The notes under the pieces are model-generated. The model was not told where the DNA came from, ran no database searches, and was given only the letters and a program-made list of their open reading frames with translations. From an uncultured Bacilli bacterium (GTDB lineage: Bacteria > Bacillota_I > Bacilli_A > RF39 > UBA660), in the NCBI GenBank assembly GCA_934162445.1, contig CAKPIT010000001.1, forward strand, positions 186,001 through 250,000: a stretch of DNA of 64,000 nt. Direction: 5' to 3'. This document shows, one piece after another, positions 9,524 through 18,640 of this stretch (its first letter is position 1; each line of letters opens with the position of its first letter). The position numbers and the translations under genes were made by a program.

Positions 9524-11284
9524 CTATTTATACCAAATATTCATAATATCTACATTATTAGAAAGTGGTTCCGGATCTGCCTTTAAAAAATAAATATTAA
9601 TAGGTACCTTAAACGCACTACCAAACATAATCGCATTCCCCGGTTTTAAATTCTTTAACAAATTAGCCACCTCAAGAGAAATATTAGGAACCATCTCTTT
9701 AATATATACCAAATCCTTAGGATGTAAAGTTCTTAAAATAATAAAATTAGAACACTGTGAAATAACTGTCTCTGATAATTCACTAGGACGTTGCGTAATA
9801 AGTCCTAAAAGCACCCCATATTTTCTCCCTTCTTTAGTAATTCGTTCAAAAATATTGTACCCTAAAATCTCCTTATCAATATCATTTTGAACATAACGAT
9901 GTGCTTCTTCAATCACAATGTGATAAGGATGACTACCCCGCTTAATATTACTAACAGCATCATCAAAAATAAGCTTTGATAAAATCTTTGTAATAACCTT
10001 AGCAAGTCTATCATCAATATAACTAATATTAAAATTAATAATTTGACACTTATTACCAAGTGAATTAGTAAACAACCGGTTTAAAAACGTATTTCGATCA
10101 ACATAACCATTACTATCAAAGAAAACATGATTCTTACTATTAGCAAGCGAATGCAGTCTAACACTAAGAATATTAGCATAATCATATACCTTATCACTTT
10201 TTAAAATACCCTCACTAATAAGAGCAAAATCAAGCGCCGTTTCCAAATCCTTTAAACCATAAGGTACAAACTTAGACGGAATATCCAAAATATTAACATC
10301 ATCAATAATAAATTGTTTAACAAAATTAACTACCAATTCAATCTCTTGTAACTTCCCAGTCTTGTCAATATTTAAACACTGCTTAAAAGTTCGCACATAT
10401 CCCGGTTCCACAATCTTCGTATCAAGACTAAGCTCACTCGTATTAAACTTCGTTAAAATCGCAATCACCTGATCCCGAATCTTCGTAGAATCGTGACCAC
10501 TAAGTAAAATATCCATCAAACATCTAGCAATAATATCATTCTTAATATTAACAACCTCAGGATTATCCCCCGTTAATATTGGCACCAATGAAAGAGCCTT
10601 CTCAAGAATAGGCAACTGATTAGGAGTATTAACATCAAGTAATAAGGCAATATCATCAACATCAAGTAACCACAGCGGAATATTTAAAACCTCATCCATA
10701 CTCTCCGTATTAGTAGTATAAATTTTATAATGAATATTAGGATTAATTTTTTCAAGAGAACCAAAAGCCCTACTATACTCCCCATAAGCATCAAAAAGCA
10801 CAAAATTAGAATTCAAAGGACTCTTCAAAGGATCCATAAAAACATTTTGAAAAATACGACTAACCGTAAACGATTTACCACTCCCACTATTACCTAAAAT
10901 CGCAAAATGATTACTAAAAAAACTATTAACACTAACATTAATCTTATAATTTTGATAAATATTAGAAAAGCCAAAAGTTACTTCCCCTTTACCCGGTTCA
11001 AGAGGACCAAGAATTAATGATAACTCCTCCAAACTAACAATTCTAACATGTGATTTAAAAGAAGGTCTAGCACTACTTCCCGGAATAAATTCATTACCTT
11101 TAATTTCTCCCACTATATTTATTTTTAAAGTAGTCTTTGTACTACTAACAATTTCCCCTACAATTTTAATATTACCGTCCACAAAAACAACATGCAAATT
11201 CAAAAGATTGGCCTGCTTCGTTATATCAATATCCAGATTAAGTGTAACACTATTATCAACAATTTCTAAAATAGTACCTAACAC
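9524..11284 (-). CDS. HerA-type hexameric ATPase (DUF87/HAS-barrel)
   Basis: About 586 residues. An N-terminal beta-barrel (HAS-barrel-like, residues 1-100) is followed by a P-loop domain with Walker A GNSGSGKS and Walker B HIVIEEAHRYV. The arginine-bearing segment GLITQRPSELSE is HerA/FtsK-like. HerA proteins are DNA-pumping ATPases that in archaea work with NurA in end resection. Bacterial homologues are often paired with nucleases in defence systems, but no nuclease gene is adjacent here. The GTG at 11284 is preferred because GAGGG precedes it at good spacing. The upstream in-frame TTG (11311) lies directly on a promoter-like TATAAT. Confidence 0.8.
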   Translation of the reverse strand: MLGTILEIVDNSVTLNLDIDITKQANLLNLHVVFVDGNIKIVGEIVSSTKTTLKINIVGEIKGNEFIPGSSARPSFKSHVRIVSLEELSLILGPLEPGKGEVTFGFSNIYQNYKINVSVNSFFSNHFAILGNSGSGKSFTVSRIFQNVFMDPLKSPLNSNFVLFDAYGEYSRAFGSLEKINPNIHYKIYTTNTESMDEVLNIPLWLLDVDDIALLLDVNTPNQLPILEKALSLVPILTGDNPEVVNIKNDIIARCLMDILLSGHDSTKIRDQVIAILTKFNTSELSLDTKIVEPGYVRTFKQCLNIDKTGKLQEIELVVNFVKQFIIDDVNILDIPSKFVPYGLKDLETALDFALISEGILKSDKVYDYANILSVRLHSLANSKNHVFFDSNGYVDRNTFLNRLFTNSLGNKCQIINFNISYIDDRLAKVITKILSKLIFDDAVSNIKRGSHPYHIVIEEAHRYVQNDIDKEILGYNIFERITKEGRKYGVLLGLITQRPSELSETVISQCSNFIILRTLHPKDLVYIKEMVPNISLEVANLLKNLKPGNAIMFGSAFKVPINIYFLKADPEPLSNNVDIMNIWYK

Positions 11285-11358
11285 AAAAACACCCTCTTTA
11301 TTATATTCCAATTATACTATAATTTAAAAAGAGGAACAAGAGAAAAATAAAAAGAAAC

Positions 11359-11389
11359 AAAAAAAGATACATACTTTTCAATATGTATC
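11359..11389 (-). terminator. Intrinsic terminator after the LRR surface-protein gene
   Basis: On the minus strand an eight-base stem GATACATA/TATGTATC with an eight-base loop is followed by seven T. It sits seven bases past the LRR gene stop codon. Confidence 0.85.
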
Positions 11390-11395
11390 AAAAAC

Positions 11396-13114
11396 TTAAA
11401 CATAAGTAACTGCTGAAACACCACAACCATTATACATATCACGTTTATTACAATCAGAACCAATTACCCATTTGCTACTAACTTTAATACTTTGCATTTT
11501 TGTACAATTTTCAAACATACCAGACATACTTGCCACTTTCGATGTATCGAAACTAGTTAAATCTATACTAGTTAAATTACTACAACTACCAAACATACTA
11601 GCCATACCAGTTACATTTGATGTATCAAAATTACTTAAATTTAAACTTGTTAAACTACTACAATTATAAAACATACCATACATATTGGTTACTTTAGAAG
11701 TATTAAAATTACTTACATCTATACTGGTTAAATTACTACAAAGACAAAACATTTCATACATGTTAGTTACATTTGAGGTATCAAAATTACTTAAATCTAA
11801 ATTGGTTAAACTACTACAACTTTTAAACATACCAATCATATTCGTTACCTTGGATGTATCGAAACTAGTTAAATCTATACTAGTTAAATTACTACAACTA
11901 TCAAACATACCGGTCATATCAGTTACATTTGATGTATCAAAATTACTTACATCTATACTGGTTAAACTGCTACAATAACAAAACATATCACTCATATTAG
12001 TTACACCCGAAGTATTAAAACTGCTTAAATCTAAACTGGTTAAACTGCTACATTTATAAAACATATCACTCATATTAGTTACACCTAAAGTATTAAAACT
12101 ACTTAAATCTAAACTTGTTAAGTTACACTGATAAAACATAGAATTCATATTAGTTACCTTTGACGTATCAAAATTACTTACATCTAAATTTGTTAAACTA
12201 CTACAATTATAGAACATATTGGTCATATTAGTTACTTTTGAGGTGTCCATATATGTTAAATCAATACTAGTTACTTTATTTAGGTTAGCAAACATACTTA
12301 CCAAAGATACAGGTGCAATAATCCCGCCTTTACCAGCTATTACTGCTGTTCCATCTGCTTCCATATAAGTCATAACAGATCCATCGCCTGCCTCAGAAAT
12401 ATCAAAACTTGCTATCGCTGTTGATGGTACTTCATTAGTGTTTTTTGTTTCTACTTTAGTTACCATATCACTATATTGACCAAAAGTGTATGTTTTCATT
12501 TGACTTCCAGTTGGTTCTTCATAAACTTTACCATAAACATTTATTCTAATAGCAAACTTTTTGCCTCCTCCATCTCCTTGCGGATTGTATTTCTCATCAA
12601 CATACATTCTTAACCGGTACTTTGTACTTGTTGAAGCACTCATAGTACCTGTGGCAAGACTCATCGTGTTAGCTGGTCTTCCAGTCTTTTTATTTTCTGT
12701 TGTTTTCTTTGTAAATACTTTCGGTGCCATTACTTCGGTCTCATTACCACTACTATCTAAACTGGTAAGATAAAGCTTTACATTTTTACCATCAAAGGTA
12801 TTACTTGAAAAGTCTTCCGCCGCAATCTCCCAGTTAATTTGAGCATCTCCTTGAATAGTACTTGATACTGTAAAATCAAAATATTCGCCTTCATTAAGTC
12901 TTACTTTCCCAGTTGCATCGGTAGTTGGTAGTGCTCCTGTCATTTTAATAACATTACTACTCTCTTCATAACTCATCTGCATAATACCTGTTGTTATTGT
13001 ATTTAAGTTCTTTCCACTTTGGCCAAAAGTAAAAGCCGCATAACTTATTCCTACAATTACTCCTAATAATAGTACTGCTGACCCCCATAAAATTATTTTT
13101 TCCTTCCTCTTCAT
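11396..13114 (-). CDS. BspA-like leucine-rich-repeat surface protein (DUF285 repeats)
   Basis: 572 residues. A signal/anchor helix (about residues 8-27) is followed by LNTITTG, and a beta-rich domain of about 200 residues resembles SipW-dependent TasA/camelysin-type proteins. Ten 25-26-residue repeats with the core TSxVTNMxxMFxxCSSLTSLDLSxF (DUF285 type) follow, from about residue 281 to 540, and then a degenerate cap. Such repeats are common in surface proteins of gut and oral bacteria and Mollicutes and often mediate adhesion. No LPXTG motif or lipobox is visible, so anchoring is probably by the N-terminal helix unless it is cleaved. A 19-nt A/T homopolymer lies in the promoter region, which suggests variable expression. 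Confidence 0.85.
   Translation of the reverse strand: MKRKEKIILWGSAVLLLGVIVGISYAAFTFGQSGKNLNTITTGIMQMSYEESSNVIKMTGALPTTDATGKVRLNEGEYFDFTVSSTIQGDAQINWEIAAEDFSSNTFDGKNVKLYLTSLDSSGNETEVMAPKVFTKKTTENKKTGRPANTMSLATGTMSASTSTKYRLRMYVDEKYNPQGDGGGKKFAIRINVYGKVYEEPTGSQMKTYTFGQYSDMVTKVETKNTNEVPSTAIASFDISEAGDGSVMTYMEADGTAVIAGKGGIIAPVSLVSMFANLNKVTSIDLTYMDTSKVTNMTNMFYNCSSLTNLDVSNFDTSKVTNMNSMFYQCNLTSLDLSSFNTLGVTNMSDMFYKCSSLTSLDLSSFNTSGVTNMSDMFCYCSSLTSIDVSNFDTSNVTDMTGMFDSCSNLTSIDLTSFDTSKVTNMIGMFKSCSSLTNLDLSNFDTSNVTNMYEMFCLCSNLTSIDVSNFNTSKVTNMYGMFYNCSSLTSLNLSNFDTSNVTGMASMFGSCSNLTSIDLTSFDTSKVASMSGMFENCTKMQSIKVSSKWVIGSDCNKRDMYNGCGVSAVTYV
11497..12274. repeat. Ten 78-bp tandem repeats encoding DUF285 LRR units
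   Basis: Ten consecutive units of 78 bp (one of 75 bp) inside the LRR gene encode the 26-residue repeat. Several units are nearly identical at the DNA level, for example those around 11600 and 11900. Copy number could therefore change by recombination or slippage in frame. Confidence 0.85.
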
Positions 13115-13150
13115 TTCAATAAACCTCTCTACTTATACTCTTATACCCTT

Positions 13151-13184
13151 ATTGTACCAAAAAAAAAAAAAAAAAAAGCCACAA
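13151..13184 (-). promoter_or_regulatory. Candidate phase-variable promoter with a 19-nt poly-T spacer
   Basis: On the minus strand a TTGTGG box (13184-13179) and a TACAAT box (13156-13151) flank a run of nineteen T (A on the plus strand, 13159-13177). This gives a spacer of 22 bases where 17 is ideal. The LRR gene starts 37 bases downstream. Length changes of the run would change spacing. The assignment of the boxes is inference; the run itself is seen directly. Confidence 0.5.
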
Positions 13185-13205
13185 TATTTTCACTTTACAT
13201 TTTAC

Positions 13206-13229
13206 AAAAAAAGCTAGCAATTGCTAACT
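13206..13229 (-). terminator. Intrinsic terminator after tRNA-Arg
   Basis: On the minus strand GTTAGC-AATT-GCTAGC (one G-T pair) is followed by seven T, 14 bases past the tRNA end. Confidence 0.7.
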
Positions 13230-13242
13230 CAAATTATTATAC

Positions 13243-13317
13243 TGGCGTCCCTAGAAGGAATCGAACCTTCATCTAAGCCTTAGGAGGGCCTTGTTCTATC
13301 CGTTATACTATAGGGAC
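13243..13317 (-). tRNA. tRNA-Arg(CCT)
   Basis: 75 bases with encoded CCA. The acceptor GTCCCTA pairs with TAGGGAC, and the T arm GAAGG-TTCGATT-CCTTC is intact. The anticodon loop CTCCTAA gives CCT, reading AGG arginine codons. It is a single gene with its own terminator, between a membrane-protein gene and the LRR gene. Confidence 0.95.
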
Positions 13318-13349
13318 ATAAGAATATATTATCATATTCTTTTAAATAA

Positions 13350-13823
13350 TTAAACCTTTACAGGATTTAACAATAATTTTAAATTCCCTTCAATGTTATA
13401 ATCACTCCACATTGTGATAGTATAGTTTTTCTTTTCTTTCCCTTTTATTTTATTTTCTAAAATAAACCCGTCAAGATTTAAACTTCTAACACTACTTCTA
13501 TTACCTTCACTATCCGTGATATAGTAGTTAATATAATTATTATCACTATTAGTATAATTATCAAAACTAATAATGTAACTATTAATATCACTTGAAGTAT
13601 TTTCTACCACTAAATCTTTAGTAATCATTTTATTAGATAATTCTAAGTAATCAAAGCCTTTATATTTAAGACTTTTATTAAAATCTATATTATAAGCCAT
13701 TAAAGACTCTTTTATTCTTACTTTACTCTTATAAGGTCCAAACCAAAGGAAAGTAAGAACTGTAATAACTATAAATGTAAATATAATATTAAAAATATAT
13801 TTTTTGATTAATTCATTTTCCAT
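13350..13823 (-). CDS. Membrane-anchored protein of unknown function
   Basis: 157 residues. One N-terminal membrane helix (about 9-28) precedes an external domain of about 125 residues that looks beta-rich (LVVENTSSDINSYIISFDNY, KNYTITMWSDY). The layout resembles a small envelope-attached immunoglobulin-like or TasA-like domain. No family was recognised. The ribosome site GAGGGG is well placed. It lies downstream of dnaB on the same strand with a 44-base gap, in the position that dnaI often takes in Bacilli, but it has no P-loop and is not DnaI. Confidence 0.55.
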   Translation of the reverse strand: MENELIKKYIFNIIFTFIVITVLTFLWFGPYKSKVRIKESLMAYNIDFNKSLKYKGFDYLELSNKMITKDLVVENTSSDINSYIISFDNYTNSDNNYINYYITDSEGNRSSVRSLNLDGFILENKIKGKEKKNYTITMWSDYNIEGNLKLLLNPVKV

Positions 13824-13867
13824 AATTATCCCCTCTAATGGCTCATATTATAACATAATTTTATTTT

Positions 13868-15175
13868 CTATACAAGACTATCTACTATCTCATTTAACTC
13901 TTTATTAAGCATCTCATTAGTATTATCCATCTCAATATTTTTTCCAAACCAATCAGGAAGAATATCTTCTTTAACTTCCTTCTTTTTAACAGTTTTACTT
14001 CTACTACTATTATTAGCAATCTTTTTCATTTTCTTATATTCTTTTTCTGTTAATTTCATAGCTTCTTCTACTGTTTCTATATTAAGTCTTTTCCATTGTC
14101 CTGCAATTGTTTCAAGATAACTTCTATTTAATTTTTGATTATTTATTTTTAAAGCATAAGATATTAAAACATTAACCACTCCAGCACTAAGCTTCTGATC
14201 ACACATCAAATCCTCAATCAACTGTAAATCTCTTTTGGTCGGTTCTGCTCCTTTATATTTACTTCTTAAAAAGTCATATGGAGAAGTATTTTCAAATGTA
14301 TAAGCCATCTTAGCCCATTTTGATAAATCTCCCTCCGGTTTCTTTAAATAATCTGGTTGTTTTTGATAAATGAGTGTTGGTAAATTCCCAACATTTTCAA
14401 AAGAATAGTAATTCCTACAATTTTTTCTTAATTCTTGCTTATCAATTAATCCTTTCTCATTAAGAGAAGTTCTCACTAAACCACTCATTCTCTCAGTATC
14501 AATACTATATACAAGGGAAAGATTATTAATTAACGTCTTAATCTCAGAATTAAAACACTTATTATTAATAAGACCACTAGGAATTGATGCTATTAACTGA
14601 TTAAAATCAATAATATCTTTTACTTCTAATTTAGCAACATTTTTCTTTTCTATATTATCAATTACTTCAAATGGTTTTAAATTACTACTTTGATAAACTT
14701 CATTAAATTTTAAACTAATATCTTTAAACTCGGTAAGTCTTACTCTTGGTACTTTAAATAATTCTTGTCTTTTTAAGTATTCTTTCTTTCCAATATTATT
14801 ATATAATACTACATTTAAAATTGGATGATTGAAAAATTCATTAGCACTAATTGGTGAATATAAAAGATATACATAATTATTTACATTTCCCTTTTTATAA
14901 TAAGTTTTAAGAAGTCCTACTGCCTCTAATTTTTGTCTTGCTATTAATAACTCTTCTAAACTAAGTTGCATAATACTCATTAAATGATGATGATTAAGTT
15001 CATTGCTCACTTTATTATATACATCCAAATCATCTACTAAAGTAAAATAAAGACTAATAGCTGTATGTCCTACAATAGGTTGATATAACATTGTTAAAAG
15101 TTTTCTATCTTCACTATGAAGAACTGTTTTATTAATTACAACATAAGTATCAGCTGGTAAAATTGTTACATTCAT
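13868..15175 (-). CDS. dnaB: Replication initiation/membrane attachment protein DnaB (Bacillus type)
   Basis: 435 residues. The N-terminal winged-helix domain (LHSEDRKLLTMLYQPIVGHTAISLYFTL) and the C-terminal DnaD/DnaB domain (YDFLRSKYKGAEPTKRDLQLIEDLM, then YLETIAGQWKR) match Bacillus DnaB. Together with DnaD this protein helps load the replicative helicase with DnaI at oriC and at stalled forks. It is not the helicase called DnaB in E. coli. In Bacillus the next gene is dnaI; here it is not, so the loader must be encoded elsewhere. Confidence 0.85.
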   Translation of the reverse strand: MNVTILPADTYVVINKTVLHSEDRKLLTMLYQPIVGHTAISLYFTLVDDLDVYNKVSNELNHHHLMSIMQLSLEELLIARQKLEAVGLLKTYYKKGNVNNYVYLLYSPISANEFFNHPILNVVLYNNIGKKEYLKRQELFKVPRVRLTEFKDISLKFNEVYQSSNLKPFEVIDNIEKKNVAKLEVKDIIDFNQLIASIPSGLINNKCFNSEIKTLINNLSLVYSIDTERMSGLVRTSLNEKGLIDKQELRKNCRNYYSFENVGNLPTLIYQKQPDYLKKPEGDLSKWAKMAYTFENTSPYDFLRSKYKGAEPTKRDLQLIEDLMCDQKLSAGVVNVLISYALKINNQKLNRSYLETIAGQWKRLNIETVEEAMKLTEKEYKKMKKIANNSSRSKTVKKKEVKEDILPDWFGKNIEMDNTNEMLNKELNEIVDSLV

Positions 15176-15220
15176 AATAAGACCACTTCCTTCTCTTAGT
15201 ATAGTAGATAAATTTAAAAA

Positions 15221-15258
15221 AAGAAAGAAAAAAAGATCATTCTTTCTAAAGAATAATC
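15221..15258 (-). terminator. Intrinsic terminator after the acidic membrane-protein gene
   Basis: On the minus strand an eleven-base stem (GATTATTCTTT/AAAGAATGATC with one G-T pair) is followed by seven T. It touches the stop codon of the 15.3-16.3 kb gene. Confidence 0.8.
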
Positions 15259-16277
15259 TAATTTAATTTCTTTTGTAATTCTCGTAACTTTGCTAAAAAC
15301 TCATTTGTCTTTTTAAGTTCTTCATCCATCTTTGGATAAGTAGCAGTATTTTCCAACTCAAGCGTACTAACACTTGTCTTATCTTCTTCTATTCCATAAA
15401 TAGGACTAATAATCGGACTAGGCTTATAACCATGATTTTCACTATATACTTTATGAGTATTAGCACTAAAGAAATCATCAAGACTAACTGTTTCTTTTTC
15501 TCCTTTAGAAGGAACTTCTTCTTCCAATATTTCAATATCTTCATCATTCTTATCTTCTTTAATTGAATTATATCTTTCTTCAAGTTCACTAATACTTATC
15601 GGTTCATTACCTTCATCTTCATACTTTTCAATCTCATCTTGTAAAGTTTCACTTTTCCCTTTTTCTAATAATTCATCTAAACTAATAATAGCATTTTCTT
15701 CCTGTTCTTCTTCAAACTTTGTTAACTCAATATTTTCTTCATCTTTTTCTTCTTCTATTTTTTGTAGTTCATGGGTTAATCTTTCAAGTTCTTGTTGTGC
15801 CTCTGTTTTTGTATATACTTCATCTTTATATTTAATTACCTCTTCTTCATTCTTAGGAGCATCAACAGGAATAGTTTTATTATCCATTGAAATCTCAACT
15901 TTTTCTTCTTGATTATTTAACATGATGCTATCTATATTTTTAGGAACTTCTTCCATTTTCTCTATCTTTTCTTCTTTTACTTCTTCTTTAGGAACTTCTA
16001 ATTCTATTTTTTCTTCTAACTCTGGAGTTTTATTTTCTTCTTTAACTACCACATCACTTTTCTTAGTAGCTTTTTCTTTTTCTTCTATTTCTTTTATTTC
16101 ACTAACTAATTTCTTTAATTCCATTGTATTATTTTGTAATTTTTTCTTCTCATCCTGTTTCTTTAAAAATTCCATAAACCACAAAAAAGCATATATTAAT
16201 ACTACAATAGCAAGTATTACTAACACTATTATTACTTCCTTTGTTGCTAATAATTCTAATATATCTTTTTTATTCAT
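15258..16277 (-). CDS. Membrane-anchored, highly acidic protein of unknown function
   Basis: About 339 residues. One N-terminal membrane helix (about 13-34) is followed by a coiled coil and a long, low-complexity Glu/Lys-rich cytoplasmic tail. The ATG at 16277 is seven bases from AGAGGTG; an upstream GTG would place that site inside the gene. The topology recalls membrane-tethered scaffolds such as ZipA or EzrA, but no sequence motif supports this. It is divergent from spoVB and upstream of dnaB. Function unknown. Confidence 0.5.
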   Translation of the reverse strand: MNKKDILELLATKEVIIVLVILAIVVLIYAFLWFMEFLKKQDEKKKLQNNTMELKKLVSEIKEIEEKEKATKKSDVVVKEENKTPELEEKIELEVPKEEVKEEKIEKMEEVPKNIDSIMLNNQEEKVEISMDNKTIPVDAPKNEEEVIKYKDEVYTKTEAQQELERLTHELQKIEEEKDEENIELTKFEEEQEENAIISLDELLEKGKSETLQDEIEKYEDEGNEPISISELEERYNSIKEDKNDEDIEILEEEVPSKGEKETVSLDDFFSANTHKVYSENHGYKPSPIISPIYGIEEDKTSVSTLELENTATYPKMDEELKKTNEFLAKLRELQKKLN

Positions 16278-16467
16278 TAAAAACACCTCTAACTACATTT
16301 CGTATTTCAACTATATCACAATCAATATTCTAAAAAAAGTACTTACAGAAAATTTTACATATTTTTCTTTTGCTCTTTACAGTTAGTATTTACCATTTTT
16401 TACAAACATATTTTTACATATTTTTTAAGCTTTACACACATATATTAATAAAAAGGAATGTGAAAAT

Positions 16468-17772
16468 ATGAAAAAAGAAACCTTTATTAAATCAACTATT
16501 ATCTTAATTATTGGTGGGGCTTTAACCAAAATTTTAGGTATGATTACTAAGATCGTTATGAGTAGATTAATGGGGAGTACTGGAATAGGTCTTTATATGT
16601 TAGTTCTTCCTACTTTTTCGCTTTTAATTGGTCTTTGTCAATTTGGTCTTCCTACTGCTTTATCTAAATTAATAGCTGAAAAAAGAAAAAATAATAAACA
16701 TCTTCTTTTTTCCCTTCTTCCCCTTTCCTTTATTATCAACGTTACCATTATTGTTATATTAATTATAATCTCTCCTTTCATTGCCATTAATCTTTTACAT
16801 GAAAAAAGAACTATTCTTCCTCTTTTAGCTATTGCAAGTGTCTTACCCCTAACATCAACTTCTAGTATTTTAAGAAGTTATTTCTTTGGCAAACAACAAA
16901 TGCTACCTCATGTTATCTCTAATGTATTAGAAGATATTATTAGATTAATTTTAATAATTATTGGCATTCCTCTTTTTATTGTAAAAGGCATTGATATTGC
17001 CGTTACCTTCGTTATTTTAACCAATATTATTAGCGAATTAATGTCTATTCTTGTCCTCTTTTTCTTTCTTCCTAAAAACTTCACCCTTGACAAAAAAGAT
17101 TTAATTTATAAAAGAAGTTATGTCAAAGAAGCTCTTCATATTAGTATTCCCACCACCTCATCACGGTTAATTGCTAGTCTTGGTTATTTTCTAGAACCTA
17201 TTATTTTAACTACTACTTTAAAGTATGCTGGATACTCTTCTAATTTTATTATTAAAGAATATGGAGTTATCACAGGCTTTGTTCTTCCCCTTTTACTCTT
17301 ACCTTCCTTTTTTACTTTAGCCATCTCCCAAGCCCTATTACCTGTTATCTCTAATGCTACTAGTCATAGAAATTATCGTTATGCTAAAACCAAATTAAAA
17401 CAAGCCATCTTTTTTTCTCTTTTAATTGGTCTTCCATTTTCCCTCATTTTATTTTTAATTCCGGAATTTTTCCTCAAACTTTTATATAACACCACTGAAG
17501 GTATTAATTATATGAAACTACTTGCTCCCATCTGCATTCTCCAGTATATTCAGGCTCCACTACAAGCTACTCTTGATGCCATGGGTCTATCTATTGATAA
17601 TTTAAAAACAACACTAATTGGTACAATCATTAGAACACTTTCTCTTTTTATCTTTTCACTTTTAAAAATTGGTATGTATTCGCTAATTATTGCTACTTCC
17701 CTAAATATCATTTTTACAACCATCTATAACTATCATCAAATAAAAAAGCGTATAATTAATTACGCTCAATAA
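16468..17772 (+). CDS. spoVB: Stage V sporulation protein B-type lipid flippase (MATE/MurJ superfamily)
   Basis: 434 residues and about twelve membrane segments. The N-terminus KSTIILIIGGALTKILGMITKIVMSR and the LRSYFFGKQQMLPHVISNVLED segment are typical of SpoVB and related polysaccharide flippases. In Bacillus SpoVB is needed for spore cortex peptidoglycan and is thought to flip lipid-linked precursors in the mother cell. It is about 80 residues shorter than Bacillus SpoVB. A vegetative MurJ-like role (YtgP) cannot be excluded. The ribosome site AAGGAATGTG precedes the ATG. Its end overlaps the convergent rsmD by 17 bases. Confidence 0.8.
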   Translation: MKKETFIKSTIILIIGGALTKILGMITKIVMSRLMGSTGIGLYMLVLPTFSLLIGLCQFGLPTALSKLIAEKRKNNKHLLFSLLPLSFIINVTIIVILIIISPFIAINLLHEKRTILPLLAIASVLPLTSTSSILRSYFFGKQQMLPHVISNVLEDIIRLILIIIGIPLFIVKGIDIAVTFVILTNIISELMSILVLFFFLPKNFTLDKKDLIYKRSYVKEALHISIPTTSSRLIASLGYFLEPIILTTTLKYAGYSSNFIIKEYGVITGFVLPLLLLPSFFTLAISQALLPVISNATSHRNYRYAKTKLKQAIFFSLLIGLPFSLILFLIPEFFLKLLYNTTEGINYMKLLAPICILQYIQAPLQATLDAMGLSIDNLKTTLIGTIIRTLSLFIFSLLKIGMYSLIIATSLNIIFTTIYNYHQIKKRIINYAQ

Positions 17773-18295
17773 TTCTAATATATTTATCTCCATATTTTCT
17801 TGTTACTATCTCTCTAAAATAATCATTATAATAAAGTTTATTAATATCATCACTTTCAAGAACAACAATTCCTTTATCATTTAATAGAGTTAATTCACTT
17901 ATCTTTCTAACCGCTTTTTCTAAATAATCACTCTTATAAGGAGGATCTAAAAAAATAATATCAAATCTAATTGTATTAAGTTTTTCTAATGCTTTTAAAT
18001 AATCCATATTCAATACTTCTACATTTAAAATATTTAAAAGGGATAAATTATCTTTAATTGTTTTATAAGCCATATATTCTCTATCTACAAAATATACAAA
18101 CTTAGCTCCTCTACTTAAAGCTTCAATTCCTAAATTACCACTCCCTGCAAAAAGATCAAGACAAACTCTTCCCTCTACTTTATCTCCTAAAATATCAAAT
18201 AGCGATTCTTTAACTCGGTCCATCGTAGGTCTTGTCCCTTTCAACGTATATCCTTTTAATTGTCTTCCTTTATATATTCCACTAATTACCCTCAT
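17756..18295 (-). CDS. rsmD: 16S rRNA (guanine(966)-N(2))-methyltransferase
   Basis: 179 residues. RsmD methylates G966 of 16S rRNA. The N-terminus MRVISGIYKGRQLKG, the SAM-binding segment VCLDLFAGSGNLGIEALSRGA and the catalytic DIIFLDPPYKSDY are diagnostic. It overlaps the ylbF-like gene upstream by 14 bases. In Bacillus rsmD (ylbH) follows ylbF-ylbG and precedes coaD; here coaD is absent and the next gene is the convergent spoVB. Confidence 0.95.
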   Translation of the reverse strand: MRVISGIYKGRQLKGYTLKGTRPTMDRVKESLFDILGDKVEGRVCLDLFAGSGNLGIEALSRGAKFVYFVDREYMAYKTIKDNLSLLNILNVEVLNMDYLKALEKLNTIRFDIIFLDPPYKSDYLEKAVRKISELTLLNDKGIVVLESDDINKLYYNDYFREIVTRKYGDKYIRIIERN

Positions 18296-18554
18296 TATTT
18301 AACTCCTTAAATATTTTATTTAACTTTAAACTAAGTAAATTAACCTCCGTCTCAAGTCTTTTATACTCTAAAAAATCTTTATTACTATAAATATCAAGTT
18401 TAATCTTATCATCAAAGTTTTCATGATACTTCTTAATTTTTTCCAAAAGTTCTAAATCACCATTTATTTTATCAAGTCTTTCTTTAACTGAGAAAGCAAG
18501 ATAGGAATTATTTATCATCAAAAGTAATTCTTGATAACACTCTAAATAAGACAT
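18282..18554 (-). CDS. ylbF: YlbF/YmcA-family protein
   Basis: About 90 residues. The helical YlbF fold is suggested by SYLAFSVKERLDKI and KNDFLEYKRLE-like heptads. YlbF, YmcA and YaaT of Bacillus form the RicAFT complex, which stimulates sporulation, competence and biofilm formation and guides RNase Y processing. The ATG at 18554 follows AAAGGAAGTG at good spacing; the upstream in-frame start would lie inside the promoter region. Its overlap with rsmD is the conserved ylb order, which supports the call. Confidence 0.75.
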   Translation of the reverse strand: MSYLECYQELLLMINNSYLAFSVKERLDKINGDLELLEKIKKYHENFDDKIKLDIYSNKDFLEYKRLETEVNLLSLKLNKIFKELNNEGN

Positions 18555-18589
18555 TTTATCACTTCCTTTAACTATCATAACAAAAATAC

Positions 18590-18618
18590 TTGTCTATTGC
18601 AAAATATAGTTGTATAAT
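18590..18618 (+). promoter_or_regulatory. Sigma-A-type promoter of the 18.6-19.5 kb gene
   Basis: TTGTCT (18590-18595), a 17-base spacer and a perfect TATAAT (18613-18618) lie 22 bases before the start codon of the downstream gene. Confidence 0.75.
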
Positions 18619-18640
18619 ATCTAACTCAAAAGGAGCCATT

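Noticed and set aside
9524..11284. HerA-type ATPase considered as part of an antiphage system
   Set aside because: No adjacent nuclease, SIR2, NurA or other defence gene. The neighbours are division genes and a surface protein, so only the ATPase family is claimed.
11472..11978. Plus-strand Leu/Val-rich repeated open frames
   Set aside because: They are antisense images of the 78-bp LRR repeats and have no ribosome site.
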